Shown piece by piece: positions 1 to 14,800 of a stretch of DNA of 64,000 bases (positions are counted from its first letter, which is position 1; the number at the start of each line of letters is the position of its first letter). A program made the position numbers and the translations under genes. Source of the DNA: Membranipora membranacea. Its lineage: Eukaryota; Bryozoa; Gymnolaemata; Cheilostomatida; Membraniporidae. The stretch covers positions 12,958,001 through 13,022,000 of the forward strand of contig OU612075.1 of NCBI GenBank assembly GCA_914767715.1. Direction: 5' to 3'. The notes under the pieces were generated by a model. The model was not told where the DNA came from, did no database searches, and saw only the letters and a program-made list of their open reading frames with translations.

Positions 1-3000
1 CTGGGATTAGCTGATTGAGGCATGAGTGGGTCTACAACAAAGCGCTGACGCATCACCGAGTATTACACAAGCTGGCCGGATAACCCCAAGTCATCGGCAC
101 TGATTGAACTCTTCCAACTGTATATTTTGGGTTATATTTGTGATAGGATAGCTTAAGATAGCACAGATCTATCACCTCCCGTGTGCAGGTAGCTGATGGC
201 TATCAACTCCTAAGTCTTGAAGGCAGCCAAGGATAGGTGCTAATTATGTACCTGTTTATTTGACTTCACTCCTGAAATAGCATGAGCTGGTCGGTGCTTT
301 TGATCACTTTTTGCTGTGATATCATTACACAAAGGCCGCCCCCATTAAGTGCACTGCATGTATAGCTTTGTCTATTCATAATAAAAGAACCCTTTACTCA
401 TATTGCAGGTGTATGATTTAGCACACAAGGATGATAGCATTTGTGTTGATCTGTTTTATGTTTGGGCAGAGAACCTTTATGGTAGATAAAATTTGTTGGT
501 CACTGGTCACTGCAAACATATTGATCCAAAGCTCGGCAAATAATTATTCAACAAATCCACAACTAGTTTGATACCATAATGAGTTATGCGCCCATTTATA
601 ACAAACGATTGATTACAGTAAGTTACCTGATATCGTACTCGTTGTAAAAGGGACTTAGGTTGCACCAGGTAACTGCAACTTACCCAGAATCCTCTCTGAT
701 ATTAAGATTTTTCTTACCAGCATTATTTACACAAAAGAAAAATTGTTGCTCTGTGATAATTAATATCCAGGCTTCTTTGCTAAGATCTTAGAAGAATATA
801 CAAGTTTTATTGCAGTCTAATTGCTTGTTTGTGTATTTAGTGAGAAGTTTGAAAATTTTAACCTATTATGTCTGCTGAGCCTGATGGGTTATATAAGTTG
901 TGGTCTCTTATTCCAACAGGTGAATCAAGAATGTTTATTTGGGGGTAAATAAACCTCAGATAATTTGCCAGCAGGAGTGTTATGATGAAATATTTTGTGG
1001 CTTCCAAGAGTCATCGGAACCAGTAGGGAACATGGGTGGGGCTAGTGTTGTTGCCCCTCTCTCCCCAGAGTTGTCGCTAAATATCAACCCTCGTTAATGT
1101 ACAAATGAAAAATAGCAGATTGTTGTGAAAGCTGTGATTGAACTCTGCTCTTTCCAGCTGCCAATAAAAGTTACAAAAATTAAACTTGATAACAAAGTAT
1201 AGCACGCTGCCGCATGCTCTATCTGTCTTGTTGAGCAAATTTATGTGCAAAAATTTTATTGAGATTTAATATTTTCACTTGTCTCTATATTGCATACTGG
1301 AATTATCTCGTACATGTAGATTGGATATTTGAGTTGGCCGCAGGTCATGTAATTTAGACAGAATTCTACATCTCTTATCGGCAGAGTAAATAAGGGCATC
1401 GCCAGGTGTGTTCATGTTGTAATATTCACTACACACCTCTTGATTAGACATATATACAGGCAATAATACGGAATGTGTAAATTCTACTATTTGTTTTATG
1501 TCACACAAATATAATTGCCTCTGGGAGTGAAGGCTTTTATCTTATTCTATTTCTGTTATGGTTTTATCAAGCTTTGGTCAATAGCTTCTGGGAAGGCTTT
1601 ATATTCATAATATTATAATAGGTCTGAAATTTTTCTTACAGAGACAAGTCAGATCAAATCCGTGTTGACTTTCAGCTCCTTAGAAAGCCCAGGCGGATGT
1701 TTCTGTAGGGGTAAATACACAACCAGAGGTGCAGCTATGATCTTGAGAGGTCAAGTGCCTGAACGGCTCTGTCCTACATGAAGAATTGTCTCTTTCTGAT
1801 CTGAAGATTCAGGCTGAATGTGGCGCAACGCGTTTTAGACTGGAAAAAAAAACAGAGTAACTATCAGGTACGGCACGCGGGATGCAAACTTACCGAGGCT
1901 AGAAAAAGAAATCAATTTACTTTGCTACATTCAACTATATTCTAATTTGACTTTTTCATACATTGTACGGTTATTGATAAAAAAAATTCAATTCTGAAAA
2001 TAATTGGCATCATGTTAGACAGCTCTTGAAAACCATTCAATTACAAACCGCTGACATACACAACAGCAATGGCAAAGGTCATTACTCTGTCTCACTAATC
2101 AGCGAAATAATTTCTCTGGAATTTTTATTCATAAAATTTACCATTGCAGTTGCATGACGAGATGACCAACTATTGATTATAACCTCGAGTGGAAGAAGGT
2201 CACATGACCCTCTGAGGGCTCAACTGTTCAGAATTTGGTGAGCGTCCCTGTAAAACATGCACAGAAGTGTATTCAAGCTACAGAGCTATGAAACTATGGC
2301 CATTGTGTGAGAAATAAATTAATAAGTTGAGATTATCATTCCATTGTGTCTGGGTAGCGACAAAAGTGACAAAAGCGCTCATTATTGTTTTCTAGTGTTA
2401 CACTTTCCACATAGGATCAATTCTCTGTGAATAGACATCGATTATTCAGGAATGCGCATCAAATTGGTTTGATTGTCGATGCAGAGAGGTTCAGACTGTA
2501 AATTTTAATACCGGGATGGCTTCCCGGAATGGCCTCTGCTGTCACTGACAGTCGAGGGGGTTCCATCAGCCCCGCTGATTGATGCTATTTAAAGAAGCAG
2601 TTTGTCTGGGTCCAGTAACATTATCATAACTCTGAAATAATTTTTCGGTGCTAAGTCATTATTTTTTGCTTTTCTATTAGTTCCAGCAAAGAAAAAGATT
2701 TATCTAACATTGTACCAACAGTCATAGAAGAAACATGGCGTCCATTCGACTTAGAACAAAGCATAATTTCAGGTTATTTTAAGGTTTCAAATTCACCAGG
2801 TTTGCAGCTTTTTAGAAAAACGCAACACTTCATAGGAATTTATTTATTACAGTCAATAAACAACGTTGTGTGCTAATCGATCATCAAAATAAAGCGCCTG
2901 TTTTTGTTTGAGGCGGCTTAATATGAATTGATAATGAGTTTTAGAGAACTCTTAATTACGTAATTACACCTAGGAAGTGAAATACACCTGTATGACGCCT

Positions 3001-3263
3001 CATACAAAAACTACCCGGCTACTGCAGTTACTACAGTAAACAGACCTGCCATAATACCATAATCCATCTAAGCGTGTCATGCACTGATCTTTAGAATAAA
3101 TTATGACGGTGTCGAGGTCTAAGTGATTCAACTTCTTGTGTTGTTATAATGGCAGGTCTGTTTTCATTATTGAACTGAAAATTCCAATACTGTTGACAAT
3201 AGCTTGATAATAGTGTCGTTTTCATTTGTGGCCAAATGACACCATATGACTGTTTTGTTTCAG
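1..3263. other. Upstream intergenic region of the cadherin gene
   Basis: I see no convincing coding exon on either strand. Open frames are short (the longest is about 77 codons on the minus strand near 1.3-1.5 kb), with no family resemblance and no splice phase linking them to neighbours. A TATTTAAAG string at about 2587-2595 could be a core promoter element for the cadherin transcript, but nothing else supports it. A perfect 15-bp inverted repeat lies at 3038-3163 and is listed separately. Confidence 0.5.
3038..3163. repeat. Perfect 15-bp inverted repeat, possible MITE or hairpin
   Basis: The left arm AAACAGACCTGCCAT (3038-3052) is the exact reverse complement of the right arm ATGGCAGGTCTGTTT (3149-3163). 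The arms are separated by 96 bases of AT-rich sequence. The size and layout fit a miniature inverted-repeat transposable element. I see no clear target-site duplication, and a chance or structured non-mobile hairpin remains possible. It ends 100 bases before the first inferred 5' exon of the cadherin gene. Confidence 0.45.
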
Positions 3264-3412
3264 AGCTTCAGCGATCGTAAGAATATTTACTGCCAAGCTG
3301 TGGATTAAACTTGAGCTAGAGTGATTAGGTAAAGAAGAAAAAGAAACTTTCATAGGGAGATTTGCACTGAAACTTTTGGATATACTTTCTGTCGCTGTCT
3401 TAAACCAGAAAG
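3264..3412 (+). other. Probable non-coding 5' exon of the cadherin gene
   Basis: A strong acceptor (pyrimidine tract ending TTTGTTTCAG, 3254-3263) and a near-perfect donor (AAAG followed by GTAAGA at 3413) bracket 149 bases with no usable open frame. Its position and strand suggest a leader exon of the downstream cadherin. This is inferred from splice signals only and has no transcript support. Confidence 0.4.
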
Positions 3413-3786
3413 GTAAGAAAACATCTCAAATCATCGGTCATTCATAAGAAATAACAGAAATATAGGTATAACTTGGGATATGTGACTTCACCTCACACAG
3501 TTGTTTCTGCTATTAACTTGAGCCGGAGTAAAGTTAGAGCTTGACCTATCATCGGTGTTAACATATCTATCTAGTACTGATAAACAGTTGTTATCCATTG
3601 TGATTTCAATTTTAATCCATGTTAAATTAGTATCTAGTTTATTATCTCTTCTCACCTCTGTAACTAGCTTAAACTGCTGTATTTCTCAGAACCGATTTTG
3701 AATTTTTTTGTTAATGACATTTTAGTGGTTGAACTGCTGAATATTTCACCATAGGAACAGGTATAATGTTTACTCCTGTTTTTCAG

Positions 3787-3870
3787 TGACTAATCAACCA
3801 AGTCGCCAAACAGTCACATTCAGACAGATAAATTGGATTATATTTGGAATATAAAACATCTTAATAGCAG
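3787..3870 (+). other. Probable non-coding 5' exon of the cadherin gene
   Basis: The segment is flanked by an acceptor TGTTTTTCAG ending at 3786 and a consensus donor GCAG followed by GTAAGC at 3871. The 84 bases contain no ATG and carry stops in all forward frames, as expected for untranslated leader. Splicing from here to the exon starting at 5846 would place the ATG at 5894 next. Confidence 0.4.
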
Positions 3871-5893
3871 GTAAGCTATAATTATGTAAGCGTGCCACCA
3901 TATTGACCATACACTTTCTTTCATAAAATCCTTTCTTCATTATAGTAATTATTGAGTCAATTTGAAATTAGAATTGCACAATCTGTTCTATTTTGACCGA
4001 TGTTCACTTTGGTAGATCTCATGGCAACCGTGGGATTTCCATAACAAACTTTAGCGCAAGGGTCACCAAGTTTAGATTTCTGAAAAGGACCACAGGGTAA
4101 AATTATCGTACAGCATTAGGGTGAGGTTTGTACCAGTAGATTATCCAAGTAAAATGCTTTGCTGTTTGGTTCATGCATTGGTGCATAGAATGTGCAACGG
4201 CTGAGTTTTGCCACAGCCAACCTTCGAAGCGGAAGCGATTTTACCGACAGCAACATCCTGCCATCACTGTTGACATGGGCGGAATGGTGGGGATTGATTA
4301 GTTAGAGGGCGAAGGTTATCTTAAAAGTAAACCTGTCCTCATAAATCCAAACTTTCAATCAGGACGCCGCCGGATGCCACAGGAATGAGAGCGAGAGGGA
4401 TTGATGAAGTGGCGTTGTGACAATTTGTTAATGGCATACTTCACTTTGACACAAGTGCTCGCTGTGCAATCAAATATTAAGACATTAGCATATCTGAGCT
4501 AACAAAATCTGAATGCCCGAGTACCTAATGATCGTTGGATCAACTGTGAAGACAAGGTTGTTGGGGACGTTTTATTTGTTGTTGTCATCTTAGCACTGGT
4601 TTGGCTCTGTGCTGAGGGCTGCCAAAGTGTTGACTCAGCGAAACAGCATAAAACTTACAGGTCGACTTGCGCCACAAGATGTACGTCTTGTATTCACCAT
4701 AAACAGGTCACTGCAATGCAAATACAGCCATTTAATATTATTATATATTGTATATGGTTATTGCCTATATGACAAAATGATAGCCATTAAATTCGCACAT
4801 GTCTAACTGTTATTGTAGCTGTATTAAATTTATGATTTAATTCAGCTTGTGACATTTATATCCATTTTCCCACACTTAGACGGAGGTGTTACTCTTGGAT
4901 GTCTTATCTTGCTCTAAGATAGAACATGTATATATCTGAACCTTGTACATATCCTCAGTGTGATTATCGCTGCTGTTAATCACAATAACTCATCGTCTGT
5001 GTCCTCCTATCTAGTGCTTCTGTTATACAATCTCTGATAATTGCCTAGTTTCTCCCTGGAGTAAACTTTAGATATCATTACAAAACTGAGAGCCCTTCAT
5101 ACCGCTGGTCATAATATTCATAAGATGCAATTATTGATAAAAAACCATGAGCATCTAATTTAGTGAACAGTTTCAAAAGAAAATGGGCATTATTAAATGA
5201 GATCTATAATTAATAAATTATTACCAAAAATAATGAGTTGCGATGCAATTACCCTCTAACTTACAAAAGCATGAACTCCTTGATTTGAGCTGCTTTGTTA
5301 TGGCTGATGTTTTACACCAAATCTGTGTTGTCCTGACGTTATTAGTAAGCTAGCGAAAACATCGCACATTTCAGGGTGGCCAGCAAAAATCAAGGGTTTA
5401 AATACTAGAATTATCTCCACCTAGTATGCAGTAATTCTGATATCACTCACGTTTTTGTAACAGCTGATCTTATTTTGTGACAAAACTCACCTTTCTTGCA
5501 TGTTTGACTCATCGAAATGCAGATCCCATGACTGTCTATCTGAAATGAACATCGCAGGACATCTCAGCACTCATACACTTAATATTGCATGAGTTGGGTT
5601 ATCAGGCCGGATCTATATTTTTAATTTAAGCCACCGAAGTCAATCCCATATATGTGATGTGATTATTGGTCACTGAGTAATAACTCCTGTACCTCAGGTA
5701 AAAGCGTGGCCTTCTATCTCACATCTATACGAGGTGACGTTTTTTCAATTTGAGATTTGAATTGATAATCGGCCCGTCAATCTGTCATTCCGTGCACTTC
5801 ATTATTTTCTAAACCTCTTATCAAAGCTTGATCTTATTTTTTTAGGATAATTCACTGACAGTCCAGATGAATTGACACACAAGCTCTCTAACA

Positions 5894-8800
5894 ATGGATA
5901 AAAGACGAGGAGTTGATTGCCTCTTCAATATGAAGCCCTGCGTCTTACTCCTGAGTAAGTTCAGTTTTGTGATTAGTACATTAGTCATACAATCAACATA
6001 CCGTATATGGACCTTCATCATCGTCGGCTGCCCGATCTTAATCAGTTCTATAACGGTCCCCAATAATTGTATTCATGCATCTGAAACTCTTAAATCAAAG
6101 ATATCATTTTAAATGAACCCTGGAATTGTAATTATCCCCAGTACACTGCTCATTGTTATCAAACACACAACACAACGAGTCTTGACCATTTTTTGCAACG
6201 GCTTTCCGTCAGGTTTTTGGCACTAAACATTAATATGGATATTGCACACGCTGTAGTTGCGGTTAAAGTGTGTTTAATATTCTGCGCTGAGTCACGGGCT
6301 TGATAGTGGCAGTGCCACCCACCCGCAACCCCAGTCCTGGATATACATCCCTCACTGTCCATTGTTATGCTAACACCACATCGCATGCCAACTCCGGAAT
6401 TTATAAATAAAACCACCTGATCCTTGCAGTTTCCATCCCCATCTGTGATAAAATAACAATAAAGCTAGGGCTCCTTTTGGTATAACATTTATAACAAGGA
6501 TGTAATATATCAAACGATAATCAACGAAAGTTTACAGATATTAATTGCTATTACCTGCCAATTCCAAGCAAGGCAATCAAATTAATGGACATAGTGTTCA
6601 GCGAAATGATTAAAATCGCTTTTTGTGCCAAACTGGTGTCTCTGATCTTGTCAAATTGGAGGTGCTGTTATATGGCAGGTTGAATAATGGTTTGAGGCCA
6701 TTTGATTTAGGGTCGTGCTTCAAAATCCTAATCCTCAGGCTAAGCTCTATTCACAAACATCAGAAATCGCCTTTCAGATTTACTGACATAACAGCCGAGT
6801 TGTGATTCCTTCATTTCTTTTACTCATCTGATTGCGGACCATTCTTCAAACTCATCCAGCAGGGTCTTATCAAGAGAATTATTCAATATTTCAAAAAATA
6901 AGGCCTTCGACATGATGCTAATTCCAGTCAAATCTTGTTGACCGAACTTAACATCTGAGGGAACAATAGGCCACATATAGCTGTCTCATGCTAGGCCAGC
7001 TCATCATGCTCCGAGGAGTTTAGTTCTGTTGACACTGTAGTGATGTTTTGTTGAAATTTTGATGTAATAAGAAACCTTGTATTATTGTACAAACTCATAC
7101 CCAACTTTGTATAGAAAATGAAAAGCGGGATGTGTAAATGGCATGTAAACAAGACTATTGTAGCTTGGTTTGATCATAAATTTATACCGTTCAAACTCAC
7201 ACTTTTAGAAGACCTACCTAATGAACTGATACTGTGTATCGTAGTACGGCGAGTGATCGTAGTACGGCGAGGTTTATTTAAGCTAGGCAGGCTAATATCA
7301 CCAGGTGTACTGCCTGGCCGGACAGAGGATTACCAGAGTAATCATGCTATTTTTGGCAGCGCTCTCCTTTAATCTGATTAGGTTTGACTCCACTTAATCA
7401 ACTCTGATGATATATTCTACCTCCGTTTTATTAAACTAAATGCAGCTAAGAACAATGGCCAAACTTACACTGATGGTGCGAAATAAACTGTTTTTAAAAT
7501 AAATATTATTTATGAATGCTGAATTGAATATAACTTTGTCATTGCCAGCTCATTGGGGTACTAGAATAACAGGGCTTGAAATATAGTGAGGGCATTTGTA
7601 TGAGTATTTAAAACAAAACCCGGAGTATTTAAGTTCGTATCTAACACCCTGTTTAAATGGTGTAAAGCTGGTAGTGTAGAATCAGTGTCAATTTGCCTTT
7701 TCATTAATAAGTTGGTTTAGGTACAGGGCCGGGTATTGAAACATTGATTAGAGTCAACAAATATTATTAGGTTATATTATTTAGTTGTTTTAATATGAGT
7801 TCATTTTCTCTTATCTAGGTATGATAGTGTTGGTCAGAGCGTGCCAAGTCGACAATGGAGAATTCTTCACTATTATCAGCGTTCAAGAAGAGTCTGCCGT
7901 CGGTACGTCCCTAAACAATCGCTGATGCTGTTTTGGCTATTGGGCTATGATGGGATTTCTATAAAAAAATCAACACCTGATGAATTGATTGAAAATAAAC
8001 AGCCTGAGTGTACAAACTGATGTTTACTGTATCACTTCTCAATTAAGTTTTTGTTTTGTAAATGACCAATTTTTTGGGCCCTTTGAATTTCTATCAATAG
8101 CTAAATCACTGCTACAATGTATCTGCACCAACTACCTGTCTATGTGGTTTGAATCTAACAGGTCCCTATAACTAAAAGTGTTTTTGTTCAGGCTAAATGT
8201 ATGACAAAATAACTGAAACCCAAAATGACAGGTGCAGAATTTGCAATCCCACATGTCCAGTAAATTATGCATGAAAATGTCCTGGTCTGCATTAGAAGTA
8301 AATAGCATGTGCTCGATTTACTCTGTCCTTGCACATCCTAATTCAGCTTGCCTATTATGGAATGTTATATAGGGTCTGTAGTCGGGAGACTGAACTTTGA
8401 CAGTCCAGAGCAGGTGTCAAGTGTGACAGTGGTGGATAGTAACCCCTACTTTGAGTTTAACCCCTCAGATAACACTTTTACTGTGAAGAAAAGGATAGAT
8501 ATCGACCAGGGGCTGAATACGCTACAGCTGATGATCCTTGAATGTATGCCGACTAATGGGCCTACCTTAGAGGTATGTATGACACGTTACTCTAATGAGC
8601 GTTGACACAGAATGGGAAGTATTACGATATTTCATTTTTCTGCATGGAAAGCCTGAATCAGAATGACATGTTTTGCTCAATTTATCTCTGAATTCCAACA
8701 AATATTTGTGTTGTCACGGGATCACAAGATATTTGGAATTCTGATGCCACCTCTCAACAGAGATCTTGCATTATTACATGCACCAGAGATATGCTATTCT

Positions 8801-11800
8801 ATTTACATGAATCAGAGATATTATATTTTAGGTCGAGGTAGAATTTGAGTTAGAAGATGTGAATGATTTCTCTCCAGTTTTCAGACCCAACAGCTCCTAC
8901 ACTTTCTCTGTTTCCGAGGTGAGTTAGCCTTAGCTCCTAGGCATTATTATTGGGATGTGCATACCTCACACCTTACCAAGTATAATATTATTGTTGACAA
9001 AGTAATGTTCATCTAATATCACAAGTAGGACTTGGATACCTATCTACATAAAATATGTCCATAAGTCCGTAAGTCCGTAAGTAGAGCTGTCATATAGACT
9101 TATCACCCTGGAAGAGTGTATGTGTCACCTAGTGCTGCCGCAATCGCTGACTTAAGTGATTGTGTACGCAAAAAACCTGCATGTCAAGACTTTTTTGTCC
9201 ATATGGAATCTCCTTCACTATCAGTACAAACGTATAGAGAGTGTGTCCCGCTGTCAAAGGGAAGATGGCATGTTTACTTCGGAGCATTTTTTGTTCCGAT
9301 TTACATAAAGAATTGCTTGTTGATCAACAGTTGATAAGAACTATGCAAACAAAGGGACATATGCAACAGGAAAACTGGGATCGGTGTCAGATAGATTTAG
9401 ATTTTAGTTTTAAGAACACATTCTTACAGTTTGCTTGCTAGTATTCTGATAACATGTTTTGTTGTTATTGTGATATATGATAATGCTTCTAGAGCCAATA
9501 GCATTTTTAAAATCAGAAATTAAATCTGGAATAATATTTGGTAAATGACGCATTCTAACTAAAAGCTTTGCAGCCAGTCTGCTTCTAAAAACAATGCTTC
9601 TCATTAAATAAACTTGTTAAAAATTCAAAGTCACAAAGGCACACGACTTCCCGACAGTGAATCATGACTTAGGCCTTCCTTGTGAATGGTAACGGGAGCT
9701 GTAAACACATATAGGTGAAAAATAAGTGTGACAAAGACGGTCCACATCTCAGACAGGTCGGGAGGTGGGTATCGGGCTCTGTAGTGTTTGGAGATGTTAC
9801 ATCAGTACAGTGAAATTGGTTTCCAGTGAAAGGGCTGATGTTTATTCGTGATATTTACACAGGGCCTTAACAACATTTCCATACATAAAAGGCCAATTGT
9901 CTTACAGCATTGGAAATATTATTGTTGGGTGGTGCGGTGAATGGGAATTAAGGACAAAAGTGGCGCATTTATAAAATACAAGTTCCGTTAATTAGTGTTT
10001 ACTTAGCGAGTCTTTTGCCCATTGTCTTTAGAGCCCACCAAACCTGCTATGGCTTGTCACCGAGCTTGCCCTGCCATTCATAGTTTTGTGGATGGCATAT
10101 TGATTGGCTTTTTCATGACAAAAAATGATTTTGTGCTCGGTAAGGTCGAAACAAATATTGAGGTTCGACTTTTTTAGTCTTGATGCCACGGATGTTATTC
10201 TTAGACCGCTAGTACATTATGGGATGGTGATACATGTCTCCATTCTTACTGCCCATCTGATGATGGTGTTTATCGAGGCACTGATAGAAAATGATTATCA
10301 AAATATCTGATCTGAATTACATAAGTTTACGCCTTCCGATTTTATGATATATACTGTTAAAAGATAACATGATGAATTACTTTTGTTTTCACCACATAAA
10401 TAATATCAGTGAAGTTCAATTTAAATTGTAATTTCCCAAGATGAAACCGATAAAAATATTTCACACAAATTTATCATCCCTTAACCACCATTAAACTGTT
10501 AAATTGCCCCAAATTATAACAGCTCCACCATTGTGAAATCTTTGGCAGTGGTATGTCGACTATTTAGCATCTTACAGACTTTGCATGCCATCTTTATGGT
10601 TATGGCTCCGAGAAGTGTGAATCGACAGCCAATTACCTGGCAGTAATAAAGCCACTAATCCAGTGTATAATGATTATTCTTTTCCACTGACAAGGTGTAA
10701 TTGAATTTTATTCCACACTGGTGTATTCTAATTACTTGTAAAACTTGGGAAAAACATCAAATAGTTTCAAACCATTTAAATAAAAATTTATCTTGTTCTC
10801 TGATGAACTTGCAGCCTCAAAGAGCCCCGATGTAAACAATTAGCAAGACGCTTTTGATGATTGTGCAATATAATATATTATGCTATTTTTTTATAATCGC
10901 GGTATATTTTTTTGTATTTCAGGCCGCCATAGCAGGGACTCAGCTTGGTCTGATAGATGCCAGAGACAGTGATATAAAGAACTCTCATGTCATATACGAG
11001 CTTCAAACCGGGCCACATTCGGTATGTACAAGATTATTAATGAAAAGACCCCGCTCTAAATAACATGAAATATTTGTTTTCGACACAGCCAAACCATATT
11101 TTTTATATGTTTCAACTTCTGGTCTTCTTTATAAACAAAATTATCTGTACTGTCAAACTACCGTTGACTGTGTTGATACAGATTTTTCTCTCTATTTCAG
11201 AGCTATTTTGAATTGATAGCTATAACAGGGAATAAAGCAAAGTTAGATCTGAAGCAAACCCTGGATTATGAGACTCTACAAATGTACAGCCTCTCCGTGA
11301 TCGCTAAGGTAAGATAAACTGTCCATGTCATCTGTCATGGTTATTGTCTACAGCAGCCATGCCCAACCTCGGCCAAATCGGCAATTTCGACCAAATTGGT
11401 CATTTTGTTCGGCCAAATGCACCCTTACCACAAAAAAAAGTTGAGACACATTTTCACAACTTGTTCAAAAATAAAAGTGATGAAGGGAATTCCACAAGGT
11501 GTACATGGTCTTCAGTATTCTGTTATATATGAAAGTCCAGTTATCACAAGATGGTTAAACACAATTAATTCACAGAATATCTCCTTGATTTCAGGATTGT
11601 CAGTCCAGGCGAAATTGCTCAGAATCACAGAGGACAGCCACCGCCTCAGTCACTATCATTGTGCAGGATGCCGATGACCTGAGTCCAGAGTTCACCATGC
11701 AGGAATACAGAGCTTCTATTTTCGAGGACGCTGTGCAGGTAGCTAAAATTCACTCTTTCAACCGAAGTTACCAAAATTTTGACCACGGCTTGATTGAAGA

Positions 11801-14800
11801 CAAGTCAATTTCGCTACGCTGCAGAAATTCTAAATTGATGTTGCATTGTGGGACTCAATCATTCACTTGGCTGAGGGCTGAGTAATTGATATAAACACTT
11901 GAGATAATAGAAAAACAAAGTCATGTCTCTCAGCAATCTGTGAAACGGTAATGAATTGTCATCGCTGACCTAAGGTGACCATTCAGCTGACCAATCCTTC
12001 AATGGAGATATCATCTGACAGGGATTGCTGACCTAACTTTGACAGCACATACAGATTCTGATTTGCTTTGAAGACCTATTATATTAACATGGTGGCATGT
12101 CTGGACGAACAGCACTTATATGAAATACATAGCTCTCAAATCAATACTGCATTTTCATTTATGAATTCAGTCAGCTTTTTATTATAATTATTTAATATAT
12201 ACCGCATCTATCGTAGACTTGTATATGGTATTTTTGTCCCATTGATTGTGATGCTCTCTGGTATGCATACTAATGGGCTGTACAAATCATTTTTGTATTT
12301 CCAATTGTTCCTTGCAAAGAGGGATATTTCAATTAACCAACATTGTTACAATAGGCTGGTCGATGGGCACGGCTTGTACGAATCTATGATACCTATAAAC
12401 ACAGAGACCCCAAATATGCTCATATGCTCTGTCTATAGGCATATTATATTGATCGCATCTATGTGAGATAAACATGGATGGGCTCTTGGAATGTAATGGC
12501 TATCATTCAGAGCTGTTTGTATGTTATGGTGATGCCAAAATCTTTTTGTGAATGTAAAATTTAATGATGCGGAGATAACTCCTGATCTTTTACAGAGTAC
12601 AAATGTGGTGCAGCTAGTCGCGCAGGATCAGGACTCCCTCAATGCTCCGGTAGAATACTCGATAAGTGGGGACGGCAGTCAGTATTTCGCTATAAACTCA
12701 AACACTGGTATGGTCAGCGTGCAAGACACTGCAGGAATCGTCAGGGGTAGACAATACCTCATACACGCTAACGTGAGTTTTTAGGTGATCTATCCCCTGG
12801 CCTATTTATTCGGCCTCATATTGACCTTCTGGACAAATAAAACAACTATGGGAGCATAAGCATCACAACCCATGTTGTCAAGTGTCTCAGCGCAGGACCC
12901 ACTTATCTGGTCTCCAAAACAATCACATTGTTGATCAGGATTAAGTCAAGCCTCTATAGGTTAGGTTATGCCAATCAAAGTCATTTCATAGCAAAGTAGG
13001 AAGACTGTCACCAAAGCTGAGAACTGTAAATATCTGAGCCTCAGTACCTATCCATTTCGGTGGTAGAATATGAGTCTATTACCAACAATGCCACAACAAA
13101 ATGGCTTAACCGAGAACCTGATGCTATATACTCAGGTCTCTATGTATCTCGGGTTACACATCTCAGATATAACTCTACCTGTTATACACGAGTCAGTAAG
13201 TGGCCACTCAAGGGTAACAGTAAGCCACAAGTGTGAGTTCTGAGGGCTAAGACTCCATACTTAGACTCTGATATGTTTTCTTTTTCTCTTACGGTAAAGA
13301 GGGCAATGCCAAACTATTAAGGCCAATTATCTACAAATGAGAAAATAAATGTTTTTAATGTTGATAATTATTTAAAATTATGTCTCTAGTTGGACAGAAG
13401 CCAGACAGAATATAATAATTTTCTTATTAATGAAATACCAGCATGTTTGATGTACAAGATTAACAGAGCGTTCCTAGAATGATTTATACCCCTAATCGGA
13501 GAATGGTCGCTTGGTTGTATTTTCTGTCTTTGTGAGGGTGGAGAGGGGATACCCCCACCCTCTCAGCCCACAAAAAGCCAGGAATCTCACCCAAACTTTG
13601 TCCTATACTAACAGAGTTTTACTATGGGTGCTTGTAGGCATGGCAAGAGGATGATTCCACCAAACGAGCATCTGCAAGTCTGGTGATCAAGATTGTGGCC
13701 ACTAACGGAAATGCACCCCAGTTCACCGAGCCTTCATATGATGTTACACTGTCAGAGGGGAGTCCCATTAACACGACAGCTGTCACATTTACTGTCACAG
13801 ACAGAGATACGGTGAGTTTCATTCATAAGTATAACAATGGGGACGCTGTGTCCGACAAGAGACAGCCGCAGTCAGCTAAACACACACTCTATAAATGCTT
13901 CCATACGTTTATGGCTTCATGCAACGGCCCTATATGAGATGCAATCAATACGCTATGTAGCTATTGTCCCCCCTGATTTCATTGTAATTAGTGTCAGAAA
14001 TTTAAGAATTAATGCGTGCTGACAGGCTTTAAATATTCAAACTGCAGCGCTTGCTCATTTATTATTTTACAGTTGCAAGTGTATCCATATTTCTATCTAA
14101 GCCAATATTAATTCCTGACTGAAGATAAAACTAGCTCCGAAAGTTTGTGTGAAACTTTCAATAATATTGTACAAGTTTTTGAAATTCAATAATGGCCATG
14201 TAAATAGCAATTAAGGTTTGATTTCAGCTTGGCTTGCAACCTATACCCTTGTTATAACATAAGTTAAAACTTCAATGACATGTCAGAAGCTAATCCTTCT
14301 CCTAAGCCAACATTTCATCTTAAATGGTCGGCAGTGAAATATTTCAATCGTGATGTCAGTATAGGCGTGCAGATTTCTCCCTATCACGTTTGAGCCAACT
14401 TTGTGTGCAGCTTACGCTAATCTCAAAAGGGATTAAACTCCAAAAGTCACCTTTAGCATCATAGCATCCGTGCTCTGAGTTCACTGGTGATCTTTTTACT
14501 GAACGATGAGCAATACTACCTTGCTATTTTAGGACGGGGATTTCTTTGGTTCAGCTGAGGTAATAATGCTTTGTAACAGGATTTCAGTAGCTTCTTACAA
14601 TCTTCCTCCCTGTGTGATTTGCATGTATAACCCTGCCAAGCTAGCTAGCCATGATCAGCGAACGCTGTCTGGCTACATTCTCCTAATACTTTGTGTATAT
14701 ATGCTTTAGCAAGCGTCAATATTCACAGGAAAACTGTTCTCGCAATGTTTGACTTACGCTCAGCCACCCATTACGGTTTTAATCCGGGGCGTTCAAATTT

